IMG/VR virus record: IMGVR_UViG_3300044647_001290
Span: 1-32,269 of that record
DNA from: a virus
DNA: 32,269 nucleotides
Reading direction: 5' to 3' (one strand)
The notes beneath the pieces were generated by a model. The model was not told the origin of the DNA. It searched no databases and saw nothing but the letters and a program-made list of their open reading frames with translations. The position numbers and the translations under genes are program-made. Below are positions 1 to 7,387 of this stretch, piece by piece (positions within the stretch are counted from its first letter, which is position 1; every line of letters begins with the position of its first letter).

Positions 1-1
1 C

Positions 2-220
2 GCCTTCGAGTCCGACGTCATCCAACGCGAGCACCCAGAGCACATGCTCGCGAAGTGGGCCAGGGCTCGCGATGGCTTCATTGCAAAGAGCATCGAGGCA
101 CGTCGTCAAGCCGAGGTGCAGCTCGATCAACAGATGGGCGTAGAAGTCGCCAAGTCGATCCAGGCGATGGTGAAGTCCGTTGCGTCGTCGACGTCGACGA
201 AGGCGGTGGCCCGTGTCTGA
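2..220 (+). CDS. C-terminal part of a phage protein (5' end outside window)
   Basis: The reading frame is open from the window edge to TGA at 218-220, giving the last 72 residues of a larger protein. The visible part is charged and helical (KWARARD, EARRQAE) and ends in a Ser/Thr/Val-rich tail. The next gene overlaps its stop, as is usual in this late operon. The position after tail genes (if the genome is continuous) suggests a virion or tail-associated protein, but nothing in the fragment identifies a family. Confidence 0.7.
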   Translation, partial: AFESDVIQREHPEHMLAKWARARDGFIAKSIEARRQAEVQLDQQMGVEVAKSIQAMVKSVASSTSTKAVARV

Positions 221-359
221 TATTAAGAATAGCACCGTCGACAAAGTCGCCGAGAAAATCAAGCAGTCGACCCCTTCTCTCTCCTCGGAGCAAGCGCGCA
301 AAATTGCGCGTGACAGCGCCGAGCGCATCAACCGTCAAAGCCGCGAACGCGGCAAGTAG
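213..359 (+). CDS. Small hypothetical protein (48 aa)
   Basis: GTG start at 213 overlaps the stop of the preceding gene; the frame ends at TAG 357-359. The product is a short, charged, probably helical protein (KVAEKIKQS, ARKIARDSAER, INRQSRERGK) with no membrane segment or cysteine. Translation is probably coupled to the upstream gene. I do not recognise a family. Codon use matches the neighbours, and the frame fills the gap exactly up to the next gene's ribosome binding site. Confidence 0.6.
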   Translation: MSDIKNSTVDKVAEKIKQSTPSLSSEQARKIARDSAERINRQSRERGK

Positions 360-367
360 GAGTCTCT

Positions 368-871
368 ATGTCTCTCGCCGCACTCAATACCGGTGGTACG
401 CCTCTCGCCATCGTGGCTCAGATCAACGACGCCACTGGTGAGACGATCACCGTCGCCGCTGCTGCTACGCCGCAGGCGATCCTCTCGTCGACGCTCTACA
501 CCGCCACCAAGAACAACGCGGGCGGCACCCTCACCTTCACCGGCTCAACCGGCGTCGTCGCTGTCGCGGCTCCCGCCGCTCTCGGCGACTACGAGGTGCT
601 CGCGATCGTCGGCGACGGAATCGGGACCAACTCAGCCGTCGTGGACATCGAGATTTGGGCCAGCATCGGCGGCGCGGCCAAGGCGCAGATCGGCGCGGGC
701 TCGCGCAAGACCGAGCTGGCAACGGCGTCTCGTATGGCTATCCCCGCTGCGTATGCGGTATGGGTGCCGACCGCCGTCGGCGACACCGTCGAAGCCCGCG
801 TTCGCGTCGGGACCAACGGTCACGCTCTGACGATTCGCGATTTCTCGCTCATCGTCCGAAAGATTGGCTGA
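368..871 (+). CDS. Probable virion structural protein (167 aa)
   Basis: ATG start at 368 follows a TAGGAG ribosome binding site about 6 bases upstream. The protein is rich in Ala, Thr, Gly and Val with alternating hydrophobic residues, typical of beta-sandwich phage proteins, and has no cysteine or membrane segment. Fragments such as GGTLTFTGSTG and ARVRVGTNGHALTIRDFSLI look like beta strands. Location in the late operon supports a virion role (tail fibre, decoration or receptor-binding accessory). The exact role cannot be read from the sequence. Confidence 0.65.
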   Translation: MSLAALNTGGTPLAIVAQINDATGETITVAAAATPQAILSSTLYTATKNNAGGTLTFTGSTGVVAVAAPAALGDYEVLAIVGDGIGTNSAVVDIEIWASIGGAAKAQIGAGSRKTELATASRMAIPAAYAVWVPTAVGDTVEARVRVGTNGHALTIRDFSLIVRKIG

Positions 872-897
872 GCGTCGACGTCAACCGAGGGTCACAC

Positions 898-1299
898 ATG
901 AAAAAAGCAATCATCATCGTCGTGGCCCTCGGGCTGACAGTCGCGACCGGGCTCGCCGCGTTTGGCGGCGGGCCTGTCATCGTCGGGCAAGCGGCACACG
1001 CTGGCCTCACAGATGTCGGACCAGCATTCCCCCGCCACGAGCGCATCACATGCGACACGACGGCGGGCGGCATCGAGATCAAGCCGAGCGGCAGCTACCA
1101 GCTCGTATCCTATGAATGCGAGGCCAAGGGTGCGGTCTTCATCGGCTCCACCACTGGCGCTAATGCGGCGCTGACGACGGCAAACGGCGTCGAGATGGCC
1201 GACGGCGACCGCTTCGGGTCGAATGTGCAGCGGCCTGAGCGCTGCATCTCGGCAGGGTCTGTGGTGCTTCAGTGCCGATTCCTGGTGACCTCTCCGTGA
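898..1299 (+). CDS. Predicted exported Cys-containing protein (133 aa)
   Basis: ATG at 898 has GAGGG upstream. The first 20 or so residues form a classic export signal or N-terminal anchor: a positive MKK start, a hydrophobic stretch (AIIIVVALGLTVATGLAA), then small residues. The mature part carries four cysteines (ITCD, YECE, ERCI, LQCR), consistent with disulphides in the periplasm or outside. Export is unusual for a virion protein of a tailed phage, because virions assemble in the cytoplasm. A role on the infected cell's surface is therefore possible. Its stop overlaps the GTG of the next gene, so the two are probably made together. No family recognised. Confidence 0.7.
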   Translation: MKKAIIIVVALGLTVATGLAAFGGGPVIVGQAAHAGLTDVGPAFPRHERITCDTTAGGIEIKPSGSYQLVSYECEAKGAVFIGSTTGANAALTTANGVEMADGDRFGSNVQRPERCISAGSVVLQCRFLVTSP

Positions 1300-2429
1300 G
1301 GCTCATTCTAGCCGCTGTCCTTGTCCTATCCGCCTCTCAGGCGGGGGCCGAGGTCATCGGTCACGAGAGGGGCATCCTAGGCGGCGAGGAGGGCTTCTTT
1401 CGGACGCGCAACGGCGTGGTGGTTGGATCGTCTGTCGTCATCGCCGCGCTGCCCTATGCGCGCACGGTGACGTGTGGGTCGTACACACTGACCGGAACCG
1501 CCCCCGGCGGTGGTGCAGTGACATGGTCGGCCTCTCCGTCTGGCTCGTCTGGCTCGTGCACGGGAACGACATCGTGGTCATGCGTCGTCGACGTCGACCC
1601 CGACGCAAGCGGTGAAGGAGTCGAGGTGATCACAGTGGCGCAGTCTGGCGCGTCAAGCGCGCAGGCCACGCTCGGATTCTACGTCGATGGCGAGCACTCT
1701 TGCTTTCTGTCGCAATCCGTCGACGGCAGTTACAACAGTACGCGAGTAAACCTTGACCCCGTGGCGACGTGGGAAAATCTGGGCTCGTCGGCGCTTGACG
1801 TCACGCAAGCGACAGGCTCAGCACAACCGACGTTCAGGACGTCGATCGTCGGCGGGCAACCGATCGTCAGGTGCGACGGTGGCGACAGTCTGGCCGCGTC
1901 GACGGCGAGCGATTGGACCTATCTCCATGACGGCACGGATTGGACCATTGATGCCGCCAATCTGTACACAGGGACGGCTTCGTCTCAGATTATCGTCGCC
2001 ACAACCATCGCGCTCGACAGCGCGACGAATCGCGGTCTCAGTGTTTGGCACCCAGTGACTACGGGAGGAGTAAGATTCACAATTTCGGAAGGCGCAACCC
2101 GTCCTGTCCGATCGTCTACTGTATCTTCGTCTCCTAGTGTTTTTAACCTCAGCACTATGATTCTCGACGACGACGGTGGCGCCGGGTCCGATGGTTTTGT
2201 GTATCTGAATGGAGTGCTTGGCAACTCTCCAGTGAGAAGTGGGACATATTCCGCCACGGCCCCTCCAGCGGGCGTCACTGTGTGCGCTGAGACTGACGGC
2301 GGAGCGGCTTTAACCGGCGACCTATTCCGCGTCCTAATCTACCAATCCGCCCTCAGCGCAACACAGCGCGACATCAACAAATCCGTCGACGAGTGGGCGC
2401 TTGGCGGCTCACTTCCGGTGACGCCATGA
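1296..2429 (+). CDS. Predicted secreted protein with LamG/concanavalin-like C-terminal region (377 aa)
   Basis: I chose GTG 1296 over an upstream in-frame GTG at 1272. It gives a GTGA overlap with the previous stop and a clean signal peptide: MRLILAAVLVLSAS followed by the cleavage-like site AGA|E. Residues up to about 125 look Ig-like and Cys-containing (TCGSYTL, SGSCTG, WSCVVD). The rest resembles the LamG/concanavalin A-like lectin fold seen in phage and bacterial adhesins: DGTDWTIDA, then strands, then FRVLIYQSALSATQRD before a terminal helix. It could bind glycans or the cell surface. The signal peptide suggests it leaves the cytoplasm on its own. Fold assignment is by pattern only. Confidence 0.7.
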   Translation: MRLILAAVLVLSASQAGAEVIGHERGILGGEEGFFRTRNGVVVGSSVVIAALPYARTVTCGSYTLTGTAPGGGAVTWSASPSGSSGSCTGTTSWSCVVDVDPDASGEGVEVITVAQSGASSAQATLGFYVDGEHSCFLSQSVDGSYNSTRVNLDPVATWENLGSSALDVTQATGSAQPTFRTSIVGGQPIVRCDGGDSLAASTASDWTYLHDGTDWTIDAANLYTGTASSQIIVATTIALDSATNRGLSVWHPVTTGGVRFTISEGATRPVRSSTVSSSPSVFNLSTMILDDDGGAGSDGFVYLNGVLGNSPVRSGTYSATAPPAGVTVCAETDGGAALTGDLFRVLIYQSALSATQRDINKSVDEWALGGSLPVTP

Positions 2430-3007
2430 GCCGACTCAGGCAAGCGATGATCGCTATCCCCTCGATGGGGCTCGCCGCCGCTCTGGCGCTCTACGGTCTC
2501 ACGCCGCGAGAAATGACCGACGCCGTCATTGACGCTGCTGTGGTGCTGCGCTCGATGGCGCGGACCCCCGACGAGATCGTTGATCTCATCGTCGCCGAAT
2601 CCGGCGCAAGCCGTGACGAGGTCGAGCCAGTCGTTCGGCTCGCTGTCGGCAGCGTCGGCCGTGACTCGCGCAGCCTTCGCACCGTCGATCTGTCGGTGCT
2701 TGTGCCCGCGACCAAGGCGACCGACGCCGTCGAGGCGTACGCACAGGCGTTTTGCGCGCCGCTGTTGGCCTTCGCCGATGCGTCTCACCCTGTCGTGGCC
2801 GAATGCCTCGCCGCGCAGCGTGCGGCATCTGGCGTGCCGTATTGCGTGGGTGACGCGGTCGCTGGCTATCTTGTCCGCTCGCCGGCCACGCCACCTCAGG
2901 CCGAGCTTGCGCAGCAATGGCTCGGGTCGATCGCCACCATCGTCGACGGCGACCCAGCGGCGGCGCTCGCCGCGCGCGGGTGGCAGAGGTGTCCAGATGC
3001 ATCCTGA
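2426..3007 (+). CDS. Hypothetical protein with hydrophobic N-terminus (193 aa)
   Basis: ATG at 2426 overlaps the previous stop (ATGA). The N-terminus has a hydrophobic stretch (AMIAIPSMGLAAALALYGL) that could be an anchor or uncleaved signal. After it comes an Asp/Ala/Val-rich helical region (EMTDAVIDAAVVL, DEIVDLIVAESG) and scattered cysteines (FCAP, AECL, YCVG). It is the third gene in a row with a possible export signal, and its 3' end overlaps the phospholipase start by 11 bases. That suggests co-production with the phospholipase, but I recognise no family. Confidence 0.65.
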   Translation: MSRLRQAMIAIPSMGLAAALALYGLTPREMTDAVIDAAVVLRSMARTPDEIVDLIVAESGASRDEVEPVVRLAVGSVGRDSRSLRTVDLSVLVPATKATDAVEAYAQAFCAPLLAFADASHPVVAECLAAQRAASGVPYCVGDAVAGYLVRSPATPPQAELAQQWLGSIATIVDGDPAAALAARGWQRCPDAS

Positions 3008-3872
3008 CGTCTACGCCAGCGTGAGCGGCGGTGGTCCCGCTATCACCTATCTCGCTGGCGCAGCGTCGTCTCTGGCCGCTCGATCGCGTGTGCTCGGGTG
3101 GGCCGGTGCATCGGCGGGCGCGCTTGTCGCGGCCTGCAAGGCGTTTGCTGTCGCCGATGAGACGATTGTGCGTATCCTTGTCGAGGTGCTGTCGACGGGA
3201 AAGGTCTTGAATCCAGGTCTTGGGAATATTCCCCGCGGCGGAATCTTCGACCTCGACACCGTGGGCGCGATCGTCGACGCCAACTTGGGCAAGGGCGCAC
3301 GCCTCGGGGATGCGAGCGTGCCTCTCGTCGTCTGCGTGACCGACCTTGACAGGGCGCGTCCTGTCTATCTCGCGAAGGCAACTACGCCGCGCGTGCTCGT
3401 GCGTGAGGCGCTCATTGCGTCGTCGTCGTTCATGTGCGGGGTCACGCCAGCGGCGACGATCCCAAGCATCGGCACCGAGCTCTCGCCGGACATCCGTCTG
3501 TGGGGCGACGGCGGCCTCACAGACAACACGGTCGACGGCATCTGGGATGGCCTTCGCGATCCTCGTGTGGCGCTGCGTCTCGCTCGCCACGACGGCGATA
3601 CACAGCCGCACGAGCGCATCCGCGACGGTGACGTGCCCAAGATTCTCGCGGCGCTTCCTCGTGCTCTCTTGTGGGGCGCGTCGACGTGGAAATCACGTCG
3701 CATGGATGGCCTCGACATCGAGGTCGACGGCGTCAACGACTGGTCTTTCAAAAAGACCGAGACGCGCATCCTTGGCGAGTGGGCCGACGGCTACGACAGC
3801 GCCGCCGGGCAAATCGGCGAGTGGTTGCGTCGACGAAAAGACGCTGAGACAATGGCGACCCATGAGCATTGA
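2997..3872 (+). CDS. Patatin-like phospholipase (291 aa)
   Basis: Patatin-family enzymes hydrolyse acyl esters of membrane phospholipids with a Ser-Asp dyad. The family hallmarks are present in order: a glycine-rich oxyanion loop (SGGGPAITYLAG, residues 10-21), the nucleophile elbow GASAG with Ser39, a segment ALIASSSF around 138-145 that matches the family's conserved A-S region, and the DGG motif with Asp171 (WGDGGLTDN). Length fits a minimal patatin domain plus a charged helical tail. There is no signal peptide. ATG 2997 overlaps the upstream gene, and spanin-like, holin-like and endolysin-like genes follow. A role in membrane breakdown at lysis, or in altering host membranes, is inferred from context. 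Confidence 0.85.
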   Translation: MHPDVYASVSGGGPAITYLAGAASSLAARSRVLGWAGASAGALVAACKAFAVADETIVRILVEVLSTGKVLNPGLGNIPRGGIFDLDTVGAIVDANLGKGARLGDASVPLVVCVTDLDRARPVYLAKATTPRVLVREALIASSSFMCGVTPAATIPSIGTELSPDIRLWGDGGLTDNTVDGIWDGLRDPRVALRLARHDGDTQPHERIRDGDVPKILAALPRALLWGASTWKSRRMDGLDIEVDGVNDWSFKKTETRILGEWADGYDSAAGQIGEWLRRRKDAETMATHEH

Positions 3873-4107
3873 GCAGGCCCTTGTCTCCGCTGTCTCTGCT
3901 GTCGCTGGCGGCGCCGCCGCGTGGGCCTCGCTACAGGCACGCGTGAGACGACTCGAAGAAATCACCGCCGACCTCAAGGCCGAGAAGGCATCGAAAGAGG
4001 CGCTGTCCGTCGTCGCGTCGTCGGTGGATAGACTGACACAGGAGATGGAGCGACGCTTCGATCGATTAGAGGATTTGCTGAAAGCCATCATCGCGAGGCC
4101 ACAATGA
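3862..4107 (+). CDS. Small membrane protein with coiled coil; inner-membrane spanin-like (81 aa)
   Basis: ATG 3862 overlaps the phospholipase gene by 11 bases. The N-terminus is a hydrophobic Ala-rich segment (ALVSAVSAVAGGAAAWASL), followed by a long amphipathic charged helix likely to form a coiled coil (RVRRLEEI, DRLTQEMERRFDRLEDLL). One N-terminal membrane segment plus a periplasmic coiled coil is the layout of Rz-type i-spanins. Its place between a phospholipase and a holin-like gene fits. I see no embedded or following lipoprotein o-spanin. It could instead be a XhlA-like or other small accessory lysis protein. Confidence 0.6.
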   Translation: MSIEQALVSAVSAVAGGAAAWASLQARVRRLEEITADLKAEKASKEALSVVASSVDRLTQEMERRFDRLEDLLKAIIARPQ

Positions 4108-4343
4108 CCGACGCTCCCGATCCCACCATCGACGACGGCGGCGCCGTCGGCCGCTTTCTCGCTCGCATTTTCGGTCGCAGCTATCGCACCACGATCGCCG
4201 GCGTGGTGACCGTGCTCGCGCAAGGCGTGGCGCTCGCACCCGGCATGCCTCCTGACGTCGCACACTGGGCGCAGGTGCTCGCCGGCCTCGCGTCTGGCGC
4301 GGGTCTGCTCATCGCCAAAGACGCTCGCGTGTCGGGCAAATGA
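4104..4343 (+). CDS. Holin-like small membrane protein (79 aa)
   Basis: ATG overlaps the previous stop (ATGA). After a polar N-terminus there are two hydrophobic stretches, TTIAGVVTVLAQGVALAPG and WAQVLAGLASGAGLLIA, followed by a short charged tail (KDARVSGK). Small size, two membrane helices, charged tail and position just before an endolysin candidate fit a class II holin. The TTIAG start and the ending resemble a common small phage membrane protein often annotated as putative holin. Function is inferred from architecture. Confidence 0.65.
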   Translation: MTDAPDPTIDDGGAVGRFLARIFGRSYRTTIAGVVTVLAQGVALAPGMPPDVAHWAQVLAGLASGAGLLIAKDARVSGK

Positions 4344-4468
4344 CGCGCTTCCTCGTCGTCTACGATGACGACGTTGAGCGCATCGTCTATGCGCCGTCGG
4401 TCGACGTCGCCGACAAGATCGCGGCCGTGCTGCGCCTCGAGCGCGTGGTGATCATATGGGCAGAATAG
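4340..4468 (+). CDS. Tiny hypothetical protein (42 aa)
   Basis: ATG at 4340 sits in an ATGA overlap with the holin-like gene; the frame ends at TAG 4466-4468, inside the start of the next gene. The product is a short alpha/beta-looking peptide (FLVVYDDDVERIVYAPS, KIAAVLRLERVVIIWAE). Tight overlaps on both sides support real translation, which would also bring ribosomes to the endolysin gene start. No family recognised. Confidence 0.55.
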   Translation: MTRFLVVYDDDVERIVYAPSVDVADKIAAVLRLERVVIIWAE

Positions 4469-5040
4469 GATACCAAGACCAACCCGTGCTGTGGCAGGGC
4501 GATCCTCGCTGGGGTCGCCGCACGGTCGGCCTCGGGCAAGGCACGTTTGGCGCCGTCGGTTGTGTCGTCACGTCGCTGGCGATGGCGCTCCGATTCCTCG
4601 GCGTCCGCGCTGGCGCAACACCGCTGCAGGTCCAAGCGGCGGGGCTCCTACACGGCAACGTGTGGGCTCCAGGGCAATCGGGGTGTGTCGTCCCGGCCCT
4701 TGTGTCGGCTCAGGTCTACGTGAGCCCTGGCATCGATTTGGCGGGGCCTGGGAAGGTCGCCGACAAGGGTGCCTTGCGCGAGCTCATCACCGAGACACTC
4801 GGCAAGCGCGGCGTGCTCTTGCTCGCCGTCGACTATGACCGCTCGTTGCCGAAGGGCGACCCGATCGCGGATCATTGGGTGTGCTGCTACGCCGTCGACG
4901 GTGACGACGTGCTCGTAGCCGACCCTGCTACGGCGCGGACCGAGCGTCTGCTTTCGTCGACGCTCGAAGGCCCCGTGAAATGGGGCAAGATCACGCGCCG
5001 CTACTCGGTGGCGCGTGCTGTGTCGGTGCTGGTGGACTGA
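4456..5040 (+). CDS. C39-like papain-fold peptidase, probable endolysin (194 aa)
   Basis: The protein has the pattern of the peptidase C39-like/papain-fold family. A QGDPRWG-type start (14-20) leads to a nucleophile region GAVGCVVTSLAMAL with Cys36, and a later ADHWVCCYAVDGDDVLVADP segment supplies His140 and Asp156. Such domains cleave peptide bonds, and in phages often peptidoglycan cross-bridges. There is no signal peptide, so release through the holin-like protein is expected. It is the last gene of the rightward late operon and its end overlaps the convergent early operon by 40 bases. A tail-associated peptidase is the alternative. Confidence 0.75.
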   Translation: MGRIGYQDQPVLWQGDPRWGRRTVGLGQGTFGAVGCVVTSLAMALRFLGVRAGATPLQVQAAGLLHGNVWAPGQSGCVVPALVSAQVYVSPGIDLAGPGKVADKGALRELITETLGKRGVLLLAVDYDRSLPKGDPIADHWVCCYAVDGDDVLVADPATARTERLLSSTLEGPVKWGKITRRYSVARAVSVLVD

Positions 5041-5243
5041 CCCTTCGCCTTTGCGAGGGCGGCGCGGGCCTTGTCGAGAGCGTCGACGTAGGCCCCGAAG
5101 CCGTCTTCTCCGGCACCGGCTCGCCGCTGCGCTTCCGCCAACATCTCACACGCCGCCAGTAAGTCAGGCGCGGCGGCGATGAGGTGGGCATCCACGCAGG
5201 GCGACGGCGGGCAACTGTGGCAGGTAAAATGAGCACACTTCAT
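5001..5243 (-). CDS. Small Cys-containing hypothetical protein (80 aa)
   Basis: ATG 5243 lies in an ATGA overlap with the upstream HTH gene. The N-terminus is Cys-rich (KCAHFTCHSCPPSPC) and may bind zinc. The middle carries LIAAAPDLLAACEMLAEA, a helical motif common in small early proteins of many phages. The tail is Lys/Ala-rich and low in complexity. It is the last gene of the leftward early operon and runs 40 bases into the convergent endolysin-like gene. Confidence 0.6.
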   Translation of the reverse strand: MKCAHFTCHSCPPSPCVDAHLIAAAPDLLAACEMLAEAQRRAGAGEDGFGAYVDALDKARAALAKAKGQSTSTDTARATE

Positions 5244-5536
5244 GACGCACCGCCCTTGTGCCACGCGTTGAGGTCATCAAGCACAGCGCGAATTGCATCG
5301 AGGCGCACAGCGTCGTCAGCGAGCGACCCAGCTCGGCGTGTGGCCTCGCGGATCACGGCAGTGCACAGCGTGCGGCCAAGCCCGTTACGAGGTCCGACGC
5401 GGCCGTTGATAGGCGCTGGGATACCGTGAGTCAGTCGGGCGTGGTGGATAGCCTGACGGGTGACACCGCAGTGGCGCGCAAGGTCTGCGTCGGTTCCCGT
5501 CCAGCTCTTGAGTGTGTTGAGGTCGATTCGGTTCAT
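5240..5536 (-). CDS. HTH DNA-binding protein (98 aa)
   Basis: Residues 16-40 (TDADLARHCGVTRQAIHHAR and the following residues) have a helix-turn-helix pattern like small phage regulators: an ADLA helix, a CGVT turn and an RQAIHHAR recognition helix. The remainder is basic in the middle (PINGRVGPRNGLGRT) and helical at the C-terminus. It probably binds DNA, but the target is unknown. It is near the end of the leftward operon and is translationally coupled by ATGA to the next small gene. Confidence 0.6.
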   Translation of the reverse strand: MNRIDLNTLKSWTGTDADLARHCGVTRQAIHHARLTHGIPAPINGRVGPRNGLGRTLCTAVIREATRRAGSLADDAVRLDAIRAVLDDLNAWHKGGAS

Positions 5537-5545
5537 GATGCCACT

Positions 5546-6172
5546 CTACTTTGTTTTTTTGACACGTCCACTACGGATGTCACGTTGCCGCTCTCGCGCT
5601 CGAGCGCGTCGGCACTCGACCTCACGGCAGCACGGTCTCGCCGTGTCCCGCGGGAAGAAATCAAGCGCGGCTTGACACCACCAACAGTGCACGGCGGTTG
5701 CCTTGATGCCGGAGACGAGCTCCGCCGCACGTTGACGATCGCGGTCACGCGCGCGCCTCAGCGCCTGAGACTTGCGCCCGGCCTCAGCCTTGCGGGCCTT
5801 GTAGCAGGGCTCGGCCGAGCACCATCCGCGGCCGACGACGATGCCTTGGCCCCACAAGCGCACAGATGCCCCGCAGTACTCGCAAGGCACATAGACCGGT
5901 GTCGACCCTCGGTCGCGTGTCGAGACGTGGTCTCGAAGCGTTTTAGCGCGTCCTGGTTGCTGCGCCTTGCACTTGGCGTAGCTGTCGACGACGACCAGCC
6001 TCCGACCGTCGCACACTTCGAGGGCCTCGCGGTCGTCGTCATCGCGGCACGCCTTGCCCGCGTCGACGCCGCACTCTGCACAGCGCCCGTAGCTGGCCCA
6101 CGGGCCGCGCTCGATGATGCGGGCCGGTGACGCCTCGGCGAACTTTGTCAGAGCTTTACCTTTGGCCGTCAT
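5546..6172 (-). CDS. Multi-cysteine, probable zinc-binding protein (208 aa)
   Basis: Three Cys clusters look like separate zinc sites: CAEC with a following C (about 31-42), CEYCG then CSAEPC (about 97-122), and CWWC then CC and C (about 161-186). The linkers are very basic (RKAEAGRKSQALRRARDRDRQR), suggesting nucleic-acid binding. The C-terminus RSGRVKKTK is also basic. The start ATGA-overlaps a small membrane-protein gene. Function unknown. Its closest look-alikes are small phage zinc-finger proteins of recombination or transcription control. Confidence 0.6.
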   Translation of the reverse strand: MTAKGKALTKFAEASPARIIERGPWASYGRCAECGVDAGKACRDDDDREALEVCDGRRLVVVDSYAKCKAQQPGRAKTLRDHVSTRDRGSTPVYVPCEYCGASVRLWGQGIVVGRGWCSAEPCYKARKAEAGRKSQALRRARDRDRQRAAELVSGIKATAVHCWWCQAALDFFPRDTARPCCREVECRRARARERQRDIRSGRVKKTK

Positions 6173-6306
6173 CGCTCACGCTCGTAGAACGACGCCAACC
6201 ACATCGCGTGACGTCGAGCGCGGCGACGGGCTGAGATCTCGTCGGATAGCAATGCAACACCGTAGACGACGACGGAAAGCGCGACTGTCAAGACGATGGC
6301 GGTCAT
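6169..6306 (-). CDS. Small membrane protein (45 aa)
   Basis: ATG at 6306, stop at 6169-6171; both ends share ATGA overlaps with neighbours. Residues 2-20 are hydrophobic (TAIVLTVALSVVVYGVALL), giving a single membrane helix, and the rest is strongly basic (SARRRARRHAM), which would face the cytoplasm. Small early-phage membrane proteins like this often act on host envelope or superinfection, but no function can be assigned. The overlaps and codon use make it likely real. Confidence 0.55.
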   Translation of the reverse strand: MTAIVLTVALSVVVYGVALLSDEISARRRARRHAMWLASFYERER

Positions 6307-6521
6307 GGCTTCACCGGTGCGTCGCCGGGGACGGTGTCGAGGGCGAGCAAGGCAATCGTGAGCGGCGCGGCGTCGATGACGCGCCAGTTTGCGGCGACGG
6401 TCTTTCTGGCGCGGTAGGCGACTTCCTCAAGCAGCCGCAGCCGCTCTTGCGCCGCCGCGAGCTGTATTCCCACCTCGAACAATTGGCGCTCTGCTTTCTC
6501 CGCTCGTTCTTTGTCCGTCAT
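6303..6521 (-). CDS. Small coiled-coil hypothetical protein (72 aa)
   Basis: I place the start at ATG 6521 (MTDKERAEKAE), which has GGAG about 10 bases upstream, rather than at a further-upstream in-frame ATG. The first half is an amphipathic helix with heptad-like spacing (ERQLFEVGIQLAAAQERLRLLEEVAYRARK). The second half is short and hydrophobic (APLTIALLALD). It is coupled by ATGA to the following membrane-protein gene. No family recognised. Confidence 0.55.
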   Translation of the reverse strand: MTDKERAEKAERQLFEVGIQLAAAQERLRLLEEVAYRARKTVAANWRVIDAAPLTIALLALDTVPGDAPVKP

Positions 6522-6553
6522 CGTCGGTGCTCCGGTTCGTGCATGGTGTCTTC

Positions 6554-7240
6554 TCAAAACATCGTTGGTGTGTAGCCTCGTTCGAGGCGTCTTCTGGCTA
6601 TCTCGTAGTGCTCGGGCTTCTCCTCTGACGTGATGCAGCGACGGCCTTCCATCGCCGCAGCAAGGGCGGTGGTGCCAGAGCCGCAGAACGGGTCCACAAT
6701 GAGGTCGCCGGGGCGGCTGTAGTCGCGGACGATGGCGCGCATGAGGCCGAGGGGCTTGCAGCCTGCGATTCCGGCCCCCTTCACCGTCGGCGCTTCATAG
6801 GCACCGGGCAGACAACCCCACGTCGCCATCGTCTTGTTCCTCGGGCGCCCGACCATCATGTAGACAGCCCACGACGACGGACCATCCCCGACAAGGCGCG
6901 GGCGCTTCTGGATGATTGGTACCGGCGCGAACGTATACAGGCCAGCGTTTCGGTAGGCTGACTCCCATGCTGGGATCAGATCATGGCTCGTCATGCACGC
7001 CAGCCAGCCTCGACACCGAGGTGCCCATGCGCCAACGAATTCTACGACGGTTGTGGCAGTGAATTCTTCGTAGGCGATACTCTCGCGGGTATGCTGTCCT
7101 GTGATCGAGATGGTCGATTCAGCGCCGTCGTTGTGTCCGTCGTGAGTGGCCTTACTATACGGCGGGTCACAAATCACCGCATCGCACGTCGTCACGTCGG
7201 CCAACACGTCTTGCCATCGGCCTAGCCTCAGATCAATCAT
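6554..7240 (-). CDS. DNA methyltransferase (N6-adenine or N4-cytosine type, 228 aa)
   Basis: The catalytic motif DPPY is at residues 25-28 and the SAM-binding motif DPFCGSGTT near 183-191. The order catalytic then SAM-binding is the beta-class arrangement of amino-methyltransferases (N6-adenine or N4-cytosine), and size is typical of phage solitary enzymes. No restriction endonuclease is adjacent, so self-protection of phage DNA is the natural role. The recognition site cannot be read from sequence. ATG 7240 overlaps the stop of a 46-aa gene. Confidence 0.9.
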   Translation of the reverse strand: MIDLRLGRWQDVLADVTTCDAVICDPPYSKATHDGHNDGAESTISITGQHTRESIAYEEFTATTVVEFVGAWAPRCRGWLACMTSHDLIPAWESAYRNAGLYTFAPVPIIQKRPRLVGDGPSSWAVYMMVGRPRNKTMATWGCLPGAYEAPTVKGAGIAGCKPLGLMRAIVRDYSRPGDLIVDPFCGSGTTALAAAMEGRRCITSEEKPEHYEIARRRLERGYTPTMF

Positions 7241-7377
7241 CGTCCACCCAGCTCGCGATAAATCGTCTGCACAAGCGCCCAGTCGCGATCGGTGAAGCTC
7301 GACTCGGGTTTCTTGCGAGACTCGCTCACAGCGCGCTTGGCTTTGTTCCAGATGGCTTCGTCTTTTTGTCCTGGCAT
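7237..7377 (-). CDS. Small basic hypothetical protein (46 aa)
   Basis: ATG at 7377, with GGGGCC upstream as a weak ribosome binding site, and a stop that overlaps the methyltransferase start (ATGA). The peptide is basic and helical (AIWNKAKRAVSESRKK, DWALVQTIYRELGGR). Similar small basic proteins are common in phage early operons. The tight coupling suggests co-expression with the methyltransferase. Function unknown. Confidence 0.55.
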   Translation of the reverse strand: MPGQKDEAIWNKAKRAVSESRKKPESSFTDRDWALVQTIYRELGGR

Positions 7378-7387
7378 TATTGGCCCC

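Noticed and set aside
2586-3611. Long minus-strand reading frame opposite the phospholipase
   Set aside because: It is a low-complexity Arg-rich shadow of the real plus-strand genes, with no ribosome binding site or recognisable motifs.
5240-5536. Prophage repressor or integration module
   Set aside because: Small HTH proteins are present but no integrase, attachment site or large repressor is visible, so temperate lifestyle cannot be claimed.
5546-5565. A7 tract as a frameshift site at the end of the zinc-binding gene
   Set aside because: The tract is not in the X-XXY-YYZ phase, and the stop follows immediately.
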